Of a DNA stretch of 64,000 nt, positions 1-8,365 are shown in pieces. The stretch's first letter is position 1, and every line of letters begins with the position of its first letter. Position numbers and translations under genes: made by a program. The notes below the pieces were generated by a model, which was given only the letters and a program-made list of their open reading frames with translations, had not been told where the DNA came from and ran no database searches. The DNA comes from Candidatus Avelusimicrobium gallinaceum (GTDB lineage: Bacteria > Elusimicrobiota > Elusimicrobia > Elusimicrobiales > Elusimicrobiaceae): assembly GCA_944324965.1 (NCBI GenBank), contig CALUYH010000005.1, positions 1 to 64,000 of the forward strand, written 5' to 3'.

Positions 1-78
1 CTGGTGTGTGTGAACAGCTCGGGTATGCCGACCTCCATGGGGGCGGACGTAAAAGCCGCCATGTCGCCGGCCGCTTAA
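1..78 (+). CDS. C-terminal end of an unidentified protein (partial)
   Basis: The reading frame is open from the first base and ends with TAA at 76-78, giving a 25-residue tail that finishes ...VKAAMSPAA. A strong intrinsic terminator follows 24 bases later on the same strand, which supports this as the true 3' end of a plus-strand gene. The tail is too short to assign a family. Confidence 0.5.
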   Translation: MVCVNSSGMPTSMGADVKAAMSPAA

Positions 79-101
79 AAGGCTGTGATATTTTGTAAGC
101 A

Positions 102-127
102 CAACCCCGGGTTCGCCCGGGGTTTTT
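102..127 (+). terminator. Intrinsic terminator
   Basis: A GC-rich hairpin (CCCCGGG / CCCGGGG with a short loop) is followed by five T residues. It ends the partial gene at the left edge. Confidence 0.8.
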
Positions 128-213
128 GTTGTCCGTGCGACGGCCACAGATACCCGAATGGGCGCAAAAAGCGGGGTTTTGAGAAACCCGCTTTTTAAAA
201 GGTTGCCAAGCAA

Positions 214-474
214 TCAGACGATTTTTTTGGCTTCTTCCTGCGCTTTGGCAATTTCTTTGTCCAACTTGGCGGACAGGCGTTTTAGCGCAGCCTGGGTATT
301 GCGTTTCCACTCTTTCAGCGTGCGCAATTCGCTTTCGGTTGCTTTGAGTTTTTCCACGCTGTCCTCCAGCGTGCGCACCTTGGCTTTCAGCGCGGCATTT
401 TCGCCCTGCGTTTCCTTCTGCCGGGCGAGCAATTGCGTAACCAAAAGCTCCAGCTGTTTGAGTTTTTCCTGCAT
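214..474 (-). CDS. Small coiled-coil protein downstream of pheT (ZapB-like)
   Basis: An 86-residue, highly charged protein that is almost entirely a predicted coiled coil: leucine heptads run from about residue 3 to 80, rich in K, E and A, with no membrane segment. Its ATG lies one base after the pheT stop, so it is probably translated from the pheST message. Length and composition resemble ZapB-type division coiled coils, and a ZapA-like gene lies just beyond pheS at 4035. Function is inferred from shape and context only; coiled coils give weak homology signals. Confidence 0.6.
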   Translation of the reverse strand: MQEKLKQLELLVTQLLARQKETQGENAALKAKVRTLEDSVEKLKATESELRTLKEWKRNTQAALKRLSAKLDKEIAKAQEEAKKIV

Positions 475-475
475 A

Positions 476-2860
476 TTACCTCAGTTCCGCCCCCACTTGC
501 GTGTGCAGTTGTTCCACAATGCGGTTGAAGGCGGCGTCCACTTCCTTGTCTTTCAAAGTCCCCTTGGGGCTGGAAAACGCGAGCGAGAACGTAACGCTCT
601 TTTTGCCTTGCGGCAGGTGTTCGCCCTGATACAAGTCAATCAAGTGGTACGTCATATCCACATCCAACGGCGTTTTGTCCAGCGCGCTCGTAACGGCCGC
701 GTACGGCACGGTTTCGTCCAACACGACGGACAAATCGCGCAAAGACGGCGGGAACACCGCCACGTCTTTGGCCGGTTTAAAATCCTGCGCCGAGAACGCT
801 TTTTCCAGCAGTTTGGTGGTAAATTCAAACGCCCACACGTCCTGCGTTTTAATGCCGAAGGCCTTTAGCGTCAGCGGGTGCACTTTGCCAAACACACCGA
901 TGACTTTGCCCCCGAATACAATGTCCATACAAATTTTGGGGTGCATATACACCGGCGCGGTTTTGGACGGCACGAGGGAGACGCCTTCCACGTCTGCAAA
1001 TAACGCTTCCATCAAGCCTTTCAGCCAGTAGAAATCCACCGGGCGCAACGCGCCGCCGAAGAATTTTTCCTGCTCCAGCGTGCCCGTCAGCACCCCGGCT
1101 ACGGCATAGCCTTCCACCGGGAAGCCCTTGATGGATTGGAACGTTTTGGTCGTTTCAAACAACGCCAAATTGTGGTTGCCGAAGCGGAAGTTGCTTTCCA
1201 CGTTTTTCAACAGGGCGGGCAGCAGCACCGGACGCATATAGTCCCACCCTTGGGCCAGCGCGTTTTTGATTTTGATGCAGAATTTGGGGTCCACGCCAAA
1301 AGCTTTGAGTTCCTTTTCACCTAAGAAATCGATGTTTTTGCATTCGCAGAAACCCGCGCCGATTAATGCCGCGGCGTATTTCTTGCCTACATCAATGCCT
1401 TTGGGGTTATCGGCAAAGGCCAGGCTGGCTTTGGTTTCGGAAACAGGGATCATATCGTAGCCGGCAAAGCGGGCGGCTTCTTCGGCCAGGTCCCATTTGT
1501 GGTTCAAATCGCGGCGGTGGGTGGGCGCTTTAAAGGTCCACTTTTCGCCGTCCGCGTGGAATTCCGCCGCCAGGCGCGAGAAAATTTCTTTCAGCCGTTC
1601 TTCCGGAATTTGCGCCCCTAAAATGGCGTTGATTTCGGCCGGCGTGAACGTAACGACCGGGCTTTCGTAGCGGGTGGGATACACGTCCACCACTTCCGAG
1701 GCCGTCCCGCCGCACAGCTGCAAAAACAGATCCGTCGCGCGCTGCATGGCCAGCGTTACGCCTTCAATGTCCGTACCGCGTTCAAAGCGTTGGGAAGAAT
1801 CGGACGAAATGGCAAATTTTTTGACGGTCTTGTTCACGGTCGGCGCGTCAAAATAGGCGGCTTCAATAAAAATGTCCTGCGTGTCGTCCTTAATACCGCT
1901 GTCTAAACCGCCCATAATGCCGGCCAACGCGGTGGCTTTGTGCGCGTCGGCAATCATCAGGCAGTTGGCATTCAGCGTCAGTTCGCGCCCGCCCAACACG
2001 GTGAATTTTTCGCCTTCCTGCGCGTTGCGCACGATGATTTTGCCGCCTTCCACTTCGCGCAAGTCAAACGCGTGCAAGGGGTGGCCCAGCTCAAACATTA
2101 CGTAGTTGGTCACGTCCACTAGCGCGTTTTTGGGGTTGAGGCCCATCGCGGCCAAACGCTGCTTCATCCACTCCGGGGATTCGGCGTTTTTCACGCCGCG
2201 GATAATGCGCCCCGTATAGCGCGGGCAGCCTTGCGGGTTTTGGATTTCCACTTCCAGCGCTTTGCCTTCGCCTTTTACGTTTTTGACTTCCGGCAGTTTA
2301 ACGGGTTTATTTAACAGTGCACCCAGTTCGCGCGCCACGCCCAGGTGGGAAAGCAAATCCGGGCGGTTGGAAGTAATTTCCAAATCAAACAGCGAATCGG
2401 GTTTGCCGTACAGGCTGGAAACATCCGTCCCCAGCGGGAGGTTGTCGTCCAGCACCATAATGCCGCGGGCGCGGGTCTGCGTGAGGCCCAGTTCGTCCGA
2501 GGAGCAAATCATCCCTTCCGATTCCACCCCGCGGATGACGGCCGCTTTCAAAACGGTTTTGCCCAGCCGCGCCCCTACGCGCGCCAAAGGCACTTTTTGG
2601 CCCACGGCCACGTTCGGCGCGCCGCACACCACGCGCTGTGTTTTGCCGCCGCCCAGGTCCAGCGTGACCAGGTGCAGGTGGTCGGAATCCGGGTGGTCCT
2701 CAATTTTAATAATCTGCGCCACATGCACGCCTTCAAAGTCCGCCCCCGTCGTTTCCACGGAAGCCACTTCAATGCCCAGGTCGGTTAGTTTTTTTACCAG
2801 TTCTTCGGGCGTTAAATCCAGGTCAATAAAATCTTTCAGCCAAGAATACAATATCTTCAT
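476..2860 (-). CDS. pheT: Phenylalanine-tRNA ligase beta subunit
   Basis: A 794-residue protein, the normal length for bacterial PheT. It pairs with PheS in an alpha2beta2 cytoplasmic enzyme that charges tRNA-Phe. Domain order is visible: an N-terminal tRNA-binding OB domain (about residues 40-150), the B3/B4 editing region (about 210-370, including VDVTNYVMFELGHPLHAFD), B5 (about 400-470), a catalytic-like core, and a C-terminal FDX-ACB domain (about 700-794). pheS lies 12 bases upstream, so the two form one operon. Nothing unusual is seen. Confidence 0.97.
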   Translation of the reverse strand: MKILYSWLKDFIDLDLTPEELVKKLTDLGIEVASVETTGADFEGVHVAQIIKIEDHPDSDHLHLVTLDLGGGKTQRVVCGAPNVAVGQKVPLARVGARLGKTVLKAAVIRGVESEGMICSSDELGLTQTRARGIMVLDDNLPLGTDVSSLYGKPDSLFDLEITSNRPDLLSHLGVARELGALLNKPVKLPEVKNVKGEGKALEVEIQNPQGCPRYTGRIIRGVKNAESPEWMKQRLAAMGLNPKNALVDVTNYVMFELGHPLHAFDLREVEGGKIIVRNAQEGEKFTVLGGRELTLNANCLMIADAHKATALAGIMGGLDSGIKDDTQDIFIEAAYFDAPTVNKTVKKFAISSDSSQRFERGTDIEGVTLAMQRATDLFLQLCGGTASEVVDVYPTRYESPVVTFTPAEINAILGAQIPEERLKEIFSRLAAEFHADGEKWTFKAPTHRRDLNHKWDLAEEAARFAGYDMIPVSETKASLAFADNPKGIDVGKKYAAALIGAGFCECKNIDFLGEKELKAFGVDPKFCIKIKNALAQGWDYMRPVLLPALLKNVESNFRFGNHNLALFETTKTFQSIKGFPVEGYAVAGVLTGTLEQEKFFGGALRPVDFYWLKGLMEALFADVEGVSLVPSKTAPVYMHPKICMDIVFGGKVIGVFGKVHPLTLKAFGIKTQDVWAFEFTTKLLEKAFSAQDFKPAKDVAVFPPSLRDLSVVLDETVPYAAVTSALDKTPLDVDMTYHLIDLYQGEHLPQGKKSVTFSLAFSSPKGTLKDKEVDAAFNRIVEQLHTQVGAELR

Positions 2861-2872
2861 TTGTTACATTCC

Positions 2873-3913
2873 TTAAAATTGTTTCAGCACGCGCAAGTCG
2901 TTTTCGTAGAACGTGCGGATGTCTTTGATGTTGAGCATCATCATTGCCAGGCGTTCCACGCCCATGCCAAAGGCGTAGCCGCTGTACACTTCCGGGTCAA
3001 TGCCGCAGTTGCGCAGCACGTTGGGGTGCACGACGCCGGCGCCCAGCATTTCAATCCAGCCGCTGCCTTTGCAGACGTTGCAGCCTTTGCCCTGGCAGAA
3101 CACGCATTTTACGTCCACTTCCACGCTGGGTTCCGTAAACGGGAAGAACGACGGGCGGAAGCGGATTTCGGCCTTGTTGCCGAACAAGCCTTTCATAAAG
3201 GCGGACAGGTCGCTTTTCAAATCGGCCAGGCTGACGTTTTTGTCCACATACAACCCTTCAATCTGGTGGAACACGGGGCTGTGGGTGGCGTCTAAGCTGT
3301 CGTTTCTAAACACGCGGCCGGGGGCCATAATGCGCAGCGGCGGTTTGTGTTTTTCCATATACCGGCTTTGCACGTTGGACGTATGGGTGCGCAGCACAAG
3401 CGGCATTTTGCTGTCCACAAAAAACGTATCCTGCGCGTCGCGCGCCGGGTGGTGCAGCGGAATGTTAAGCAAGTCAAAATTGTGTTTTTCGTCCTCCACC
3501 CACGGGCCTTCGGCCCATTCAAACCCCAGGCGGGAAAGAATGGTGGTCATCCGGTCCTGCGCCACGGAAAGCGGGTGGCGGTGGCCTTTGGCCACGGGGT
3601 AGCCGGGCAGGGTTAAATCCAGGTTTACTTTGTTGAGTTCGTCGTTGATTTCTTTGGTGGCAAAAAATTCGGTTTTTTCGTCCAGCGCCGCGGCCAATTT
3701 GGCTTTGAGCGCATTGCCCAGCGGGCCGGCTTCTTTCTTTTCTTCAATGGAAAAATCTTTCAGCCCTTTTAACAGTTCGGTCAGTGCGCCTTTGCGCCCC
3801 AGGGCGGCTACGCGCAATTCTTCCACGGCGGCCGAATCGGCGGCTTGGCCGATTTTGGCCTTATATTCCTGTTCAATGGCAGAACAGGCGGATTTAAATT
3901 CGTTGATAGTCAT
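2873..3913 (-). CDS. pheS: Phenylalanine-tRNA ligase alpha subunit
   Basis: A 346-residue class II synthetase catalytic subunit. An N-terminal coiled-coil arm (about 1-95) precedes the catalytic domain, with motif 2 around FRNDSLDATHSPVFHQIEG, the SFFPFTEPSVEVDV strand, and motif 3 GYAFGMGVERLAMM near the C terminus. The paired cysteines CVFC...CNVC are a usual feature of this family. The gene is first in the pheST operon. Its ATG lies only 7 bases after a TATAAT box and no Shine-Dalgarno sequence fits, so the message may be leaderless. Confidence 0.97.
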   Translation of the reverse strand: MTINEFKSACSAIEQEYKAKIGQAADSAAVEELRVAALGRKGALTELLKGLKDFSIEEKKEAGPLGNALKAKLAAALDEKTEFFATKEINDELNKVNLDLTLPGYPVAKGHRHPLSVAQDRMTTILSRLGFEWAEGPWVEDEKHNFDLLNIPLHHPARDAQDTFFVDSKMPLVLRTHTSNVQSRYMEKHKPPLRIMAPGRVFRNDSLDATHSPVFHQIEGLYVDKNVSLADLKSDLSAFMKGLFGNKAEIRFRPSFFPFTEPSVEVDVKCVFCQGKGCNVCKGSGWIEMLGAGVVHPNVLRNCGIDPEVYSGYAFGMGVERLAMMMLNIKDIRTFYENDLRVLKQF

Positions 3914-3920
3914 ATACTTT

Positions 3921-3926
3921 ATTATA
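3921..3926 (-). promoter_or_regulatory. -10 box of pheS, leaderless spacing
   Basis: TATAAT on the minus strand, separated from the pheS ATG (3913) by 7 bases. No good -35 box is visible at the usual distance. Confidence 0.6.
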
Positions 3927-4019
3927 TCTTTTTAGGCGGCTGTATAGGGAAATTTTCTTATTTTTTAGGGTTTTTTGCGCACCCGCTCCCAAAAGCCCCC
4001 AAACACGCGGCAAAAAAGT

Positions 4020-4025
4020 TACAAT
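4020..4025 (+). promoter_or_regulatory. -10 box of the zapA-like gene, leaderless spacing
   Basis: TACAAT, 9 bases before the ATG at 4035, with no Shine-Dalgarno sequence between. It is divergent from the pheS promoter about 95 bases away. Confidence 0.55.
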
Positions 4026-4034
4026 ACCTAATAT

Positions 4035-4331
4035 ATGCCCAAAGACATTGTTCAAGTGGAAATTAAGCGTATCCCGCTGGATATAGAAGCCGCCGGGCTG
4101 GGGATGGTGGAGCTGACCGATTTGGCCGCCACCGTGGAAAAATACATGCTCCAGCTGCAGGAAGAAGGCGAAATTGACACGCTAAAACAAGCCCTGATGG
4201 CCGCCCTGCACTTTGCCGCGCAGGCGTATCTGCAGAGCCAAAACGAAGGCGGCAAACGCAAGGAAGAAGAATCCCGCGTGGACGATTTAATCATCAAATT
4301 AAAAGCGTCGCTGGACGCTTCGCACAAATAG
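4035..4331 (+). CDS. zapA: ZapA-like cell division protein
   Basis: A 98-residue protein with the ZapA layout: a short beta-rich N-terminal part (VQVEIKRIPLDI), the EL..LA..VEKYM helix, the strongly conserved-looking DTLKQALMAALHFAAQAYL helix and a charged C-terminal coiled coil. ZapA binds and bundles FtsZ at the division septum. It is divergent from pheST and lies four bases upstream of rarA, so it probably heads the rarA-xseA-xseB-tlyA operon. In many bacteria zapA lies next to pheT, which supports the call. The family match is from pattern only. Confidence 0.65.
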   Translation: MPKDIVQVEIKRIPLDIEAAGLGMVELTDLAATVEKYMLQLQEEGEIDTLKQALMAALHFAAQAYLQSQNEGGKRKEEESRVDDLIIKLKASLDASHK

Positions 4332-4335
4332 CACT

Positions 4336-5586
4336 ATGACCGACGAACAGGACACCATGCCGCTGGCCGCGCGCCAGGCACCCAAAAAGCTGGAAGATTT
4401 TGCCGGCCAGCCCCATTTGCTGGGGCCGGGCAAAATGCTGCGCCGGCTGTTGGAAGCGGATATGATTAAATCGGCCGTGTTTTTCGGCCCGCCCGGCTGC
4501 GGCAAAACCGCCACGGCGCGCTATATTGCCTCACGCACCCAATCCTACACGGTGGAATTAAACGCCGCCTCGGCCGGCGTAGCGGACATCAAAAAAGTGC
4601 TGGCCGAAGCCCAGGAACGCGCCCGTACGCCCTCGTTTGAGCACAAGCGCACCCTGGTGATTTTGGACGAAATCCACCACTTTAACAAAACCCAGCAGGA
4701 CGTACTGCTCCCGTCCGTGGAGCGGGGCGACATTATTTTAATCGGCATTACGACCGAAAACCCGTATTTTTACATCAACACGGCGCTGTTATCCCGCTTT
4801 TCCGTATTTGAATTTAAGGCGCTGGGCGAAAAAGATTTGCTCAAAATTCTTACCCGCGCCGCCGAAAACGAAAAAGCCCAAATAGACGCCGACGCCGCGG
4901 ACTATCTGATCACCCAAGCCAACGGCGACTCGCGCAAAATGCTAAACGCCGCCGAACTGGCGTTTGTTACCACGGAGCCCGGCAAAGACGGGTTAAAACA
5001 CATTAGTTTGGACATCGCCAAAGAGTGCATCCAGCGCCGCCATTTAAATTACGACAAAAAAGGCGACGAACATTACGACATTATTTCCGCTTTTATTAAA
5101 TCCATGCGCGGTTCGGACCCGGACGCCGCCGTTTACTGGCTGGCGCGTATGCTGGAAAGCGGCGAGGACCCGCGTTTTATCGCGCGGCGCATTCTCATTT
5201 GCGCGTGCGAGGACGTGGGGCTCGCGGAACCTTACGCTATGATGATTGCACAGGCCGCCTTTGCCGCAGCCGAAGAACTGGGTATGCCGGAAGTGCGCAT
5301 CCCCTTGGCGCATGCCGCCATTTACGTGGCGTGTTGCCCCAAGAGCAACTCCGCCTACCTGGCGGTGGACGCCGCCCTGAAAGAAGTGCGCGAAGGCAAA
5401 TACCGCCCCGTGCCCGACAACCTGCGCTCCGGCGGCAAGAACCGCGGCTACAAATACGCGCACGATTTTCCAAACCACTACGTCAAACAGCTCTATATGC
5501 CTTCGCCGATGCAATTTTTCAAGCCGGGCGTGTTGGGCAAAGAGCCCGCCATTATAGAGCGCCTGAAAAAAATCAAAGGAGAATAA
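4336..5586 (+). CDS. rarA: Replication-associated recombination ATPase RarA (MgsA)
   Basis: A 416-residue AAA+ ATPase related to clamp loaders and RuvB that acts at stalled replication forks. Walker A is GPPGCGKT at residues 51-58 and Walker B is LVILDE at 107-112, followed by HHFNKTQQD. The sensor region LIGITTENPYFYINTALLSRF and the C-terminal tetramerisation part (EDVGLAEP..., KSNSAYLAVDAAL, NLRSGGKNRGYKYAHDFPNHYV) are typical of RarA. It is followed by xseA with no gap beyond the stop codon, giving a DNA-repair operon. Confidence 0.95.
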   Translation: MTDEQDTMPLAARQAPKKLEDFAGQPHLLGPGKMLRRLLEADMIKSAVFFGPPGCGKTATARYIASRTQSYTVELNAASAGVADIKKVLAEAQERARTPSFEHKRTLVILDEIHHFNKTQQDVLLPSVERGDIILIGITTENPYFYINTALLSRFSVFEFKALGEKDLLKILTRAAENEKAQIDADAADYLITQANGDSRKMLNAAELAFVTTEPGKDGLKHISLDIAKECIQRRHLNYDKKGDEHYDIISAFIKSMRGSDPDAAVYWLARMLESGEDPRFIARRILICACEDVGLAEPYAMMIAQAAFAAAEELGMPEVRIPLAHAAIYVACCPKSNSAYLAVDAALKEVREGKYRPVPDNLRSGGKNRGYKYAHDFPNHYVKQLYMPSPMQFFKPGVLGKEPAIIERLKKIKGE

Positions 5587-6792
5587 ATGGAGCCCGAAGC
5601 CCCTTTCCGCGGCCAGGTGTTTACCGTCACCGCCATTACGCTGGCCCTCAAGCAAATGATTGAGGGCGTGTTCCGCGACGTGTTTGTGGAAGGCGAAGTG
5701 AGCAACTTGCGCGAAGCCGCCAGCGGGCACATTTATTTTGATTTGAAGGACCGCGAATCCCTCCTTTCCGCCGTAATGTTTAAATGGGACGCCCGCAAAT
5801 ACGGCGGCCAATTGCAGGAAGGCGTACAGGTGCGCGTGTGGGGCAGTTTGTCCTGCTATGCCAAACAAGGACGGTACCAGATTGTGGTGAAAACGGCCGA
5901 GGCGCTGGCCAAAGGCAACCTCTTCTTGGAGTTTGAAAAACTCAAAAAGAAATTGGAAGCCGAGGGATTATTCGCCCCGGAACACAAAAAACCCATTCCC
6001 GCTTACCCCCAGCGCATTGCGGTCGTCACGTCGCCCACCGGGGCGGCGGTGCGCGACATTTTATCCGTCCTAAAACGCCGCAGCCCGCATTTGGAAGTAC
6101 TCATCGCGCCCGTTTTGGTGCAAGGGGACGAAGCCGCCCCGCAGATTGCCCAAGCCATTGCCGATTTGAACCACTTTAAGCCCGCTCCGGACGTAATTTT
6201 GGTGGGCCGCGGCGGCGGAAGCATAGAAGATTTATGGGCGTTCAACGAGGAAATCGTCGCGCGCGCCATTTTTAAAAGCAAAATTCCCGTTATTTCCTGC
6301 GTCGGGCACGAGGTGGATTTTACCATCGCCGACTTTGTGGCCGATTTGCGCGCCCCCACCCCCTCCGCCGCGGCGGAACTGGTGGTCCAAAATTCCCAAA
6401 ACACGCAGGAACATATTTTGCAGCTGCAAAAACGGCTGCTGCAATCGGTCAGTTTATTTTACGAACGCGCCAAACGCCGCTTTGATTTGGCCGTCAACAG
6501 CCGCATATTTAAAACGCCCGAAACGCTGACGCTGGCCCAAGAACAGGAACTGGACGATTTGACCTTGCGGCTGGAAAGCGCGTGGAAAGAACGCCTGGCG
6601 GCCTTTGAACACCGTTTTGCGCTGGCCCAAAACCAACTGCAGGCGCTGGGGCCGCAGGCCGTGTTAAAACGCGGGTACAGCATTTCCCGCCGCGCGGACG
6701 GGTCCGTCGTCAGCCGGGTGAACCAAACGGCCCCCGGCGAAACGCTTTTTATTCAAGTACAGGACGGGATGATCCGCTCCGAAGTTAAGTGA
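5587..6792 (+). CDS. xseA: Exodeoxyribonuclease VII large subunit
   Basis: A 401-residue catalytic subunit of exonuclease VII, which degrades single-stranded DNA from both ends together with XseB. An N-terminal OB-fold (about residues 5-100) is followed by the catalytic region with GRGGGSIEDLWAFNEE and SCVGHEVDFTIADFVADLRAPTPSAAAE, then a long coiled-coil stretch and a C-terminal segment with LKRGYSI. Its ATG directly follows the rarA stop; the preceding AAAGGAG inside rarA is a good ribosome binding site. Confidence 0.96.
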   Translation: MEPEAPFRGQVFTVTAITLALKQMIEGVFRDVFVEGEVSNLREAASGHIYFDLKDRESLLSAVMFKWDARKYGGQLQEGVQVRVWGSLSCYAKQGRYQIVVKTAEALAKGNLFLEFEKLKKKLEAEGLFAPEHKKPIPAYPQRIAVVTSPTGAAVRDILSVLKRRSPHLEVLIAPVLVQGDEAAPQIAQAIADLNHFKPAPDVILVGRGGGSIEDLWAFNEEIVARAIFKSKIPVISCVGHEVDFTIADFVADLRAPTPSAAAELVVQNSQNTQEHILQLQKRLLQSVSLFYERAKRRFDLAVNSRIFKTPETLTLAQEQELDDLTLRLESAWKERLAAFEHRFALAQNQLQALGPQAVLKRGYSISRRADGSVVSRVNQTAPGETLFIQVQDGMIRSEVK

Positions 6793-6803
6793 GGTTTGAT
6801 ATT

Positions 6804-7052
6804 ATGCCAACTAAAATCACCTTTGAAAAACAACTCTCCCGCTTGGAAGAAATTGTTTCCAAACTGGAAGAAGAACAAACCGATTTGGACGCTTCCGTAA
6901 AATTGTTTGAAGAAGGGGTAACGCTGTCCAAAGAGCTTTCGCAAAAGCTGGAAACGGTAAAATTTAAGGTGGAAGAACTCAAAAAGAAAGGGGCCGAAAT
7001 GATGACCGCCCCGTTTGATACCGACTTGGCCGAGGGTGACAATGCCCAATAA
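6804..7052 (+). CDS. xseB: Exodeoxyribonuclease VII small subunit
   Basis: An 82-residue helical protein with the family signature: FEKQLSRLEEIVSKLEEEQTDLDASVKLFEEGVTLSKELSQKLE. XseB subunits coat the long helical arm of XseA. The ATG at 6804 is chosen because GAGGT lies 8 bases upstream; a GTG at 6789 would place the start inside xseA. The 3' end overlaps tlyA by 11 bases. Confidence 0.93.
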   Translation: MPTKITFEKQLSRLEEIVSKLEEEQTDLDASVKLFEEGVTLSKELSQKLETVKFKVEELKKKGAEMMTAPFDTDLAEGDNAQ

Positions 7053-7803
7053 AAAACTGCGCCTGGATATGGCCTTGGTGGAAAAAGGGTTTTTCCAAAG
7101 CCGCAACCGCGCGCAGGCCAGCATTATGGCGGGCGAAGTGGTCGTAAACGGTGAGGTGGACACCCGCGCCGACCGCACCGTCCTGCCGGAGGACGTAATT
7201 GCGCTCAAAGAAAAATCCTGCCCGTATGTATCGCGCGGCGGGCTGAAACTGGCAGGCGCGATGAAAGCGTGGAACATCGACGTAAAAGGCAAAGTGTGCG
7301 TGGATATTGGCGTGGCCACGGGCGGATTTTCCGACTGTATGATACAGGCCGGTGCCAAAGACGTGTACGGCGTGGACGTGGGCAAAGGGCAATTGGCCGA
7401 CGAAATGCGCCGTTATAAAAATTTCCATTTTAAGCCCGAAACCAACGCCCGCTATATGACGCCCGATTTGTTTGAGCAGGCCCCGCAGTTTGCGGCGGTG
7501 GACGTGTCGTTTATTTCCTTAACGATGATTATGGAACCGTTGTTTAACGTGATGGCAAACGAAGCGGAAATCGTATTTTTAATTAAACCGCAATTTGAAC
7601 TGACGCCCAAACAAGTGCCGCACGGCATTGTAAAAACGGAAGAAAACCGCCAACTGGCCATCAAGCGCGTGCAGGATTATTTTGAAGAAAACCTGAAAGA
7701 GAAATACGGCGGCACCTCGGGCGAAGTGATAGAAAGCCCCATCAAGGGAACCCACGGCAATACCGAATACCTGTGGCATGTAAAATTAAATAAGCCTGCG
7801 TAA
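7042..7803 (+). CDS. tlyA: TlyA-type rRNA 2'-O-methyltransferase
   Basis: A 253-residue protein: an S4 RNA-binding domain (about residues 1-65, with RLDMALVEKGFFQSRNRAQASIMAGEVVVNG) followed by an FtsJ-like Rossmann methyltransferase (VDIGVATGGFSDCMIQAGAKDVYGVDVG is the SAM site; VSFISL and the KPQFEL motif follow). Family members methylate 16S and/or 23S rRNA cytidines. The start at 7042 follows GAGGG; a longer upstream frame has no support. It overlaps xseB, as in many genomes where xseA-xseB-tlyA are neighbours. Confidence 0.93.
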   Translation: MPNKKLRLDMALVEKGFFQSRNRAQASIMAGEVVVNGEVDTRADRTVLPEDVIALKEKSCPYVSRGGLKLAGAMKAWNIDVKGKVCVDIGVATGGFSDCMIQAGAKDVYGVDVGKGQLADEMRRYKNFHFKPETNARYMTPDLFEQAPQFAAVDVSFISLTMIMEPLFNVMANEAEIVFLIKPQFELTPKQVPHGIVKTEENRQLAIKRVQDYFEENLKEKYGGTSGEVIESPIKGTHGNTEYLWHVKLNKPA

Positions 7804-7822
7804 AATTTATTTGAAACTTTTT

Positions 7823-8323
7823 CTATTCTACAATTGGCCAACGGGGTTTGCCTGTTTCTGGATCTTGTTTATTTACATCTGCCCCCAAAGAAATGCAAAG
7901 TTTTCTTCCAAAGGCATAATTTTCCGTGTGGTAACCGGCATCTGTTCCGCATACGATACTGTATCTTCCCGTAGAAGCATAACGGTACGCTAGTACATAT
8001 TGTCTTTTCTTGGACTTAACTCCTACTGAAGTATTAGGTGCAAGAATATAATCAAAATTTTTACTTTCCGGCACTTCTACATCTAACTCATCAAAATCAG
8101 CAGCATAAGCGCCATTCGCCATATAATAAACTTCTTGTGCGTCGCGTAAACTTTTCAGCACACTCAGCGGTTCCGCCGCACGGGCTTTTTCTACCGCCAA
8201 TTCATATTTGGGCAGCGCCACCGCCGCCAAAATACCAATGATTAACACCACCACTAATAACTCTATTAGCGTAAATCCGGCGTTTTTCCCCGCCGGGTGG
8301 GTTTTTTGATAAATTTTGCTCAT
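7823..8323 (-). CDS. Type IV pilin-like protein (PilE-type)
   Basis: A 166-residue pilin with a short leader ending in Gly and the prepilin peptidase site G|FTLIE, followed by one hydrophobic helix (FTLIELLVVVLIIGILAAVA) that anchors and polymerises the subunit, then LPKYELAVEKARAAEPLSVLKSLRDAQEVYYMANG. Two Cys in the C-terminal part could form a disulfide. The gene stands alone, convergent with tlyA. The ATG at 8323 is preferred to a TTG two codons upstream. The start codon lies in the loop of a perfect hairpin (8302-8343). Function as major pilin or pseudopilin cannot be decided here. Confidence 0.9.
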   Translation of the reverse strand: MSKIYQKTHPAGKNAGFTLIELLVVVLIIGILAAVALPKYELAVEKARAAEPLSVLKSLRDAQEVYYMANGAYAADFDELDVEVPESKNFDYILAPNTSVGVKSKKRQYVLAYRYASTGRYSIVCGTDAGYHTENYAFGRKLCISLGADVNKQDPETGKPRWPIVE

Positions 8324-8343
8324 AGCCAAAATTTATCAAAAAA
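8302..8343 (-). promoter_or_regulatory. 17-bp perfect inverted repeat around the pilin start codon
   Basis: Arms at 8302-8318 and 8327-8343 are exact reverse complements, with an 8-base loop (8319-8326) that contains the ATG of the pilin gene. The arms are AT-rich with runs of T and A at the outside. In RNA this would present or hide the start codon; in DNA it could be an operator. Confidence 0.75.
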
Positions 8344-8365
8344 AAAAAACAAATCAAGGGGCGAG

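Noticed and set aside
5044-5868. Long antisense open frames, for example 5044-5868 minus, 9100-10143 plus, 14750-15655 plus, 15033-16199 plus and 54932-55780 minus
   Set aside because: Each lies opposite a well-identified gene (rarA/xseA, pth/rplY, dnaK, gyrA). Compositions are His/Arg/Val- or Ser/Thr-skewed as expected for shadows of coding DNA with biased third positions, and none has a recognisable motif.
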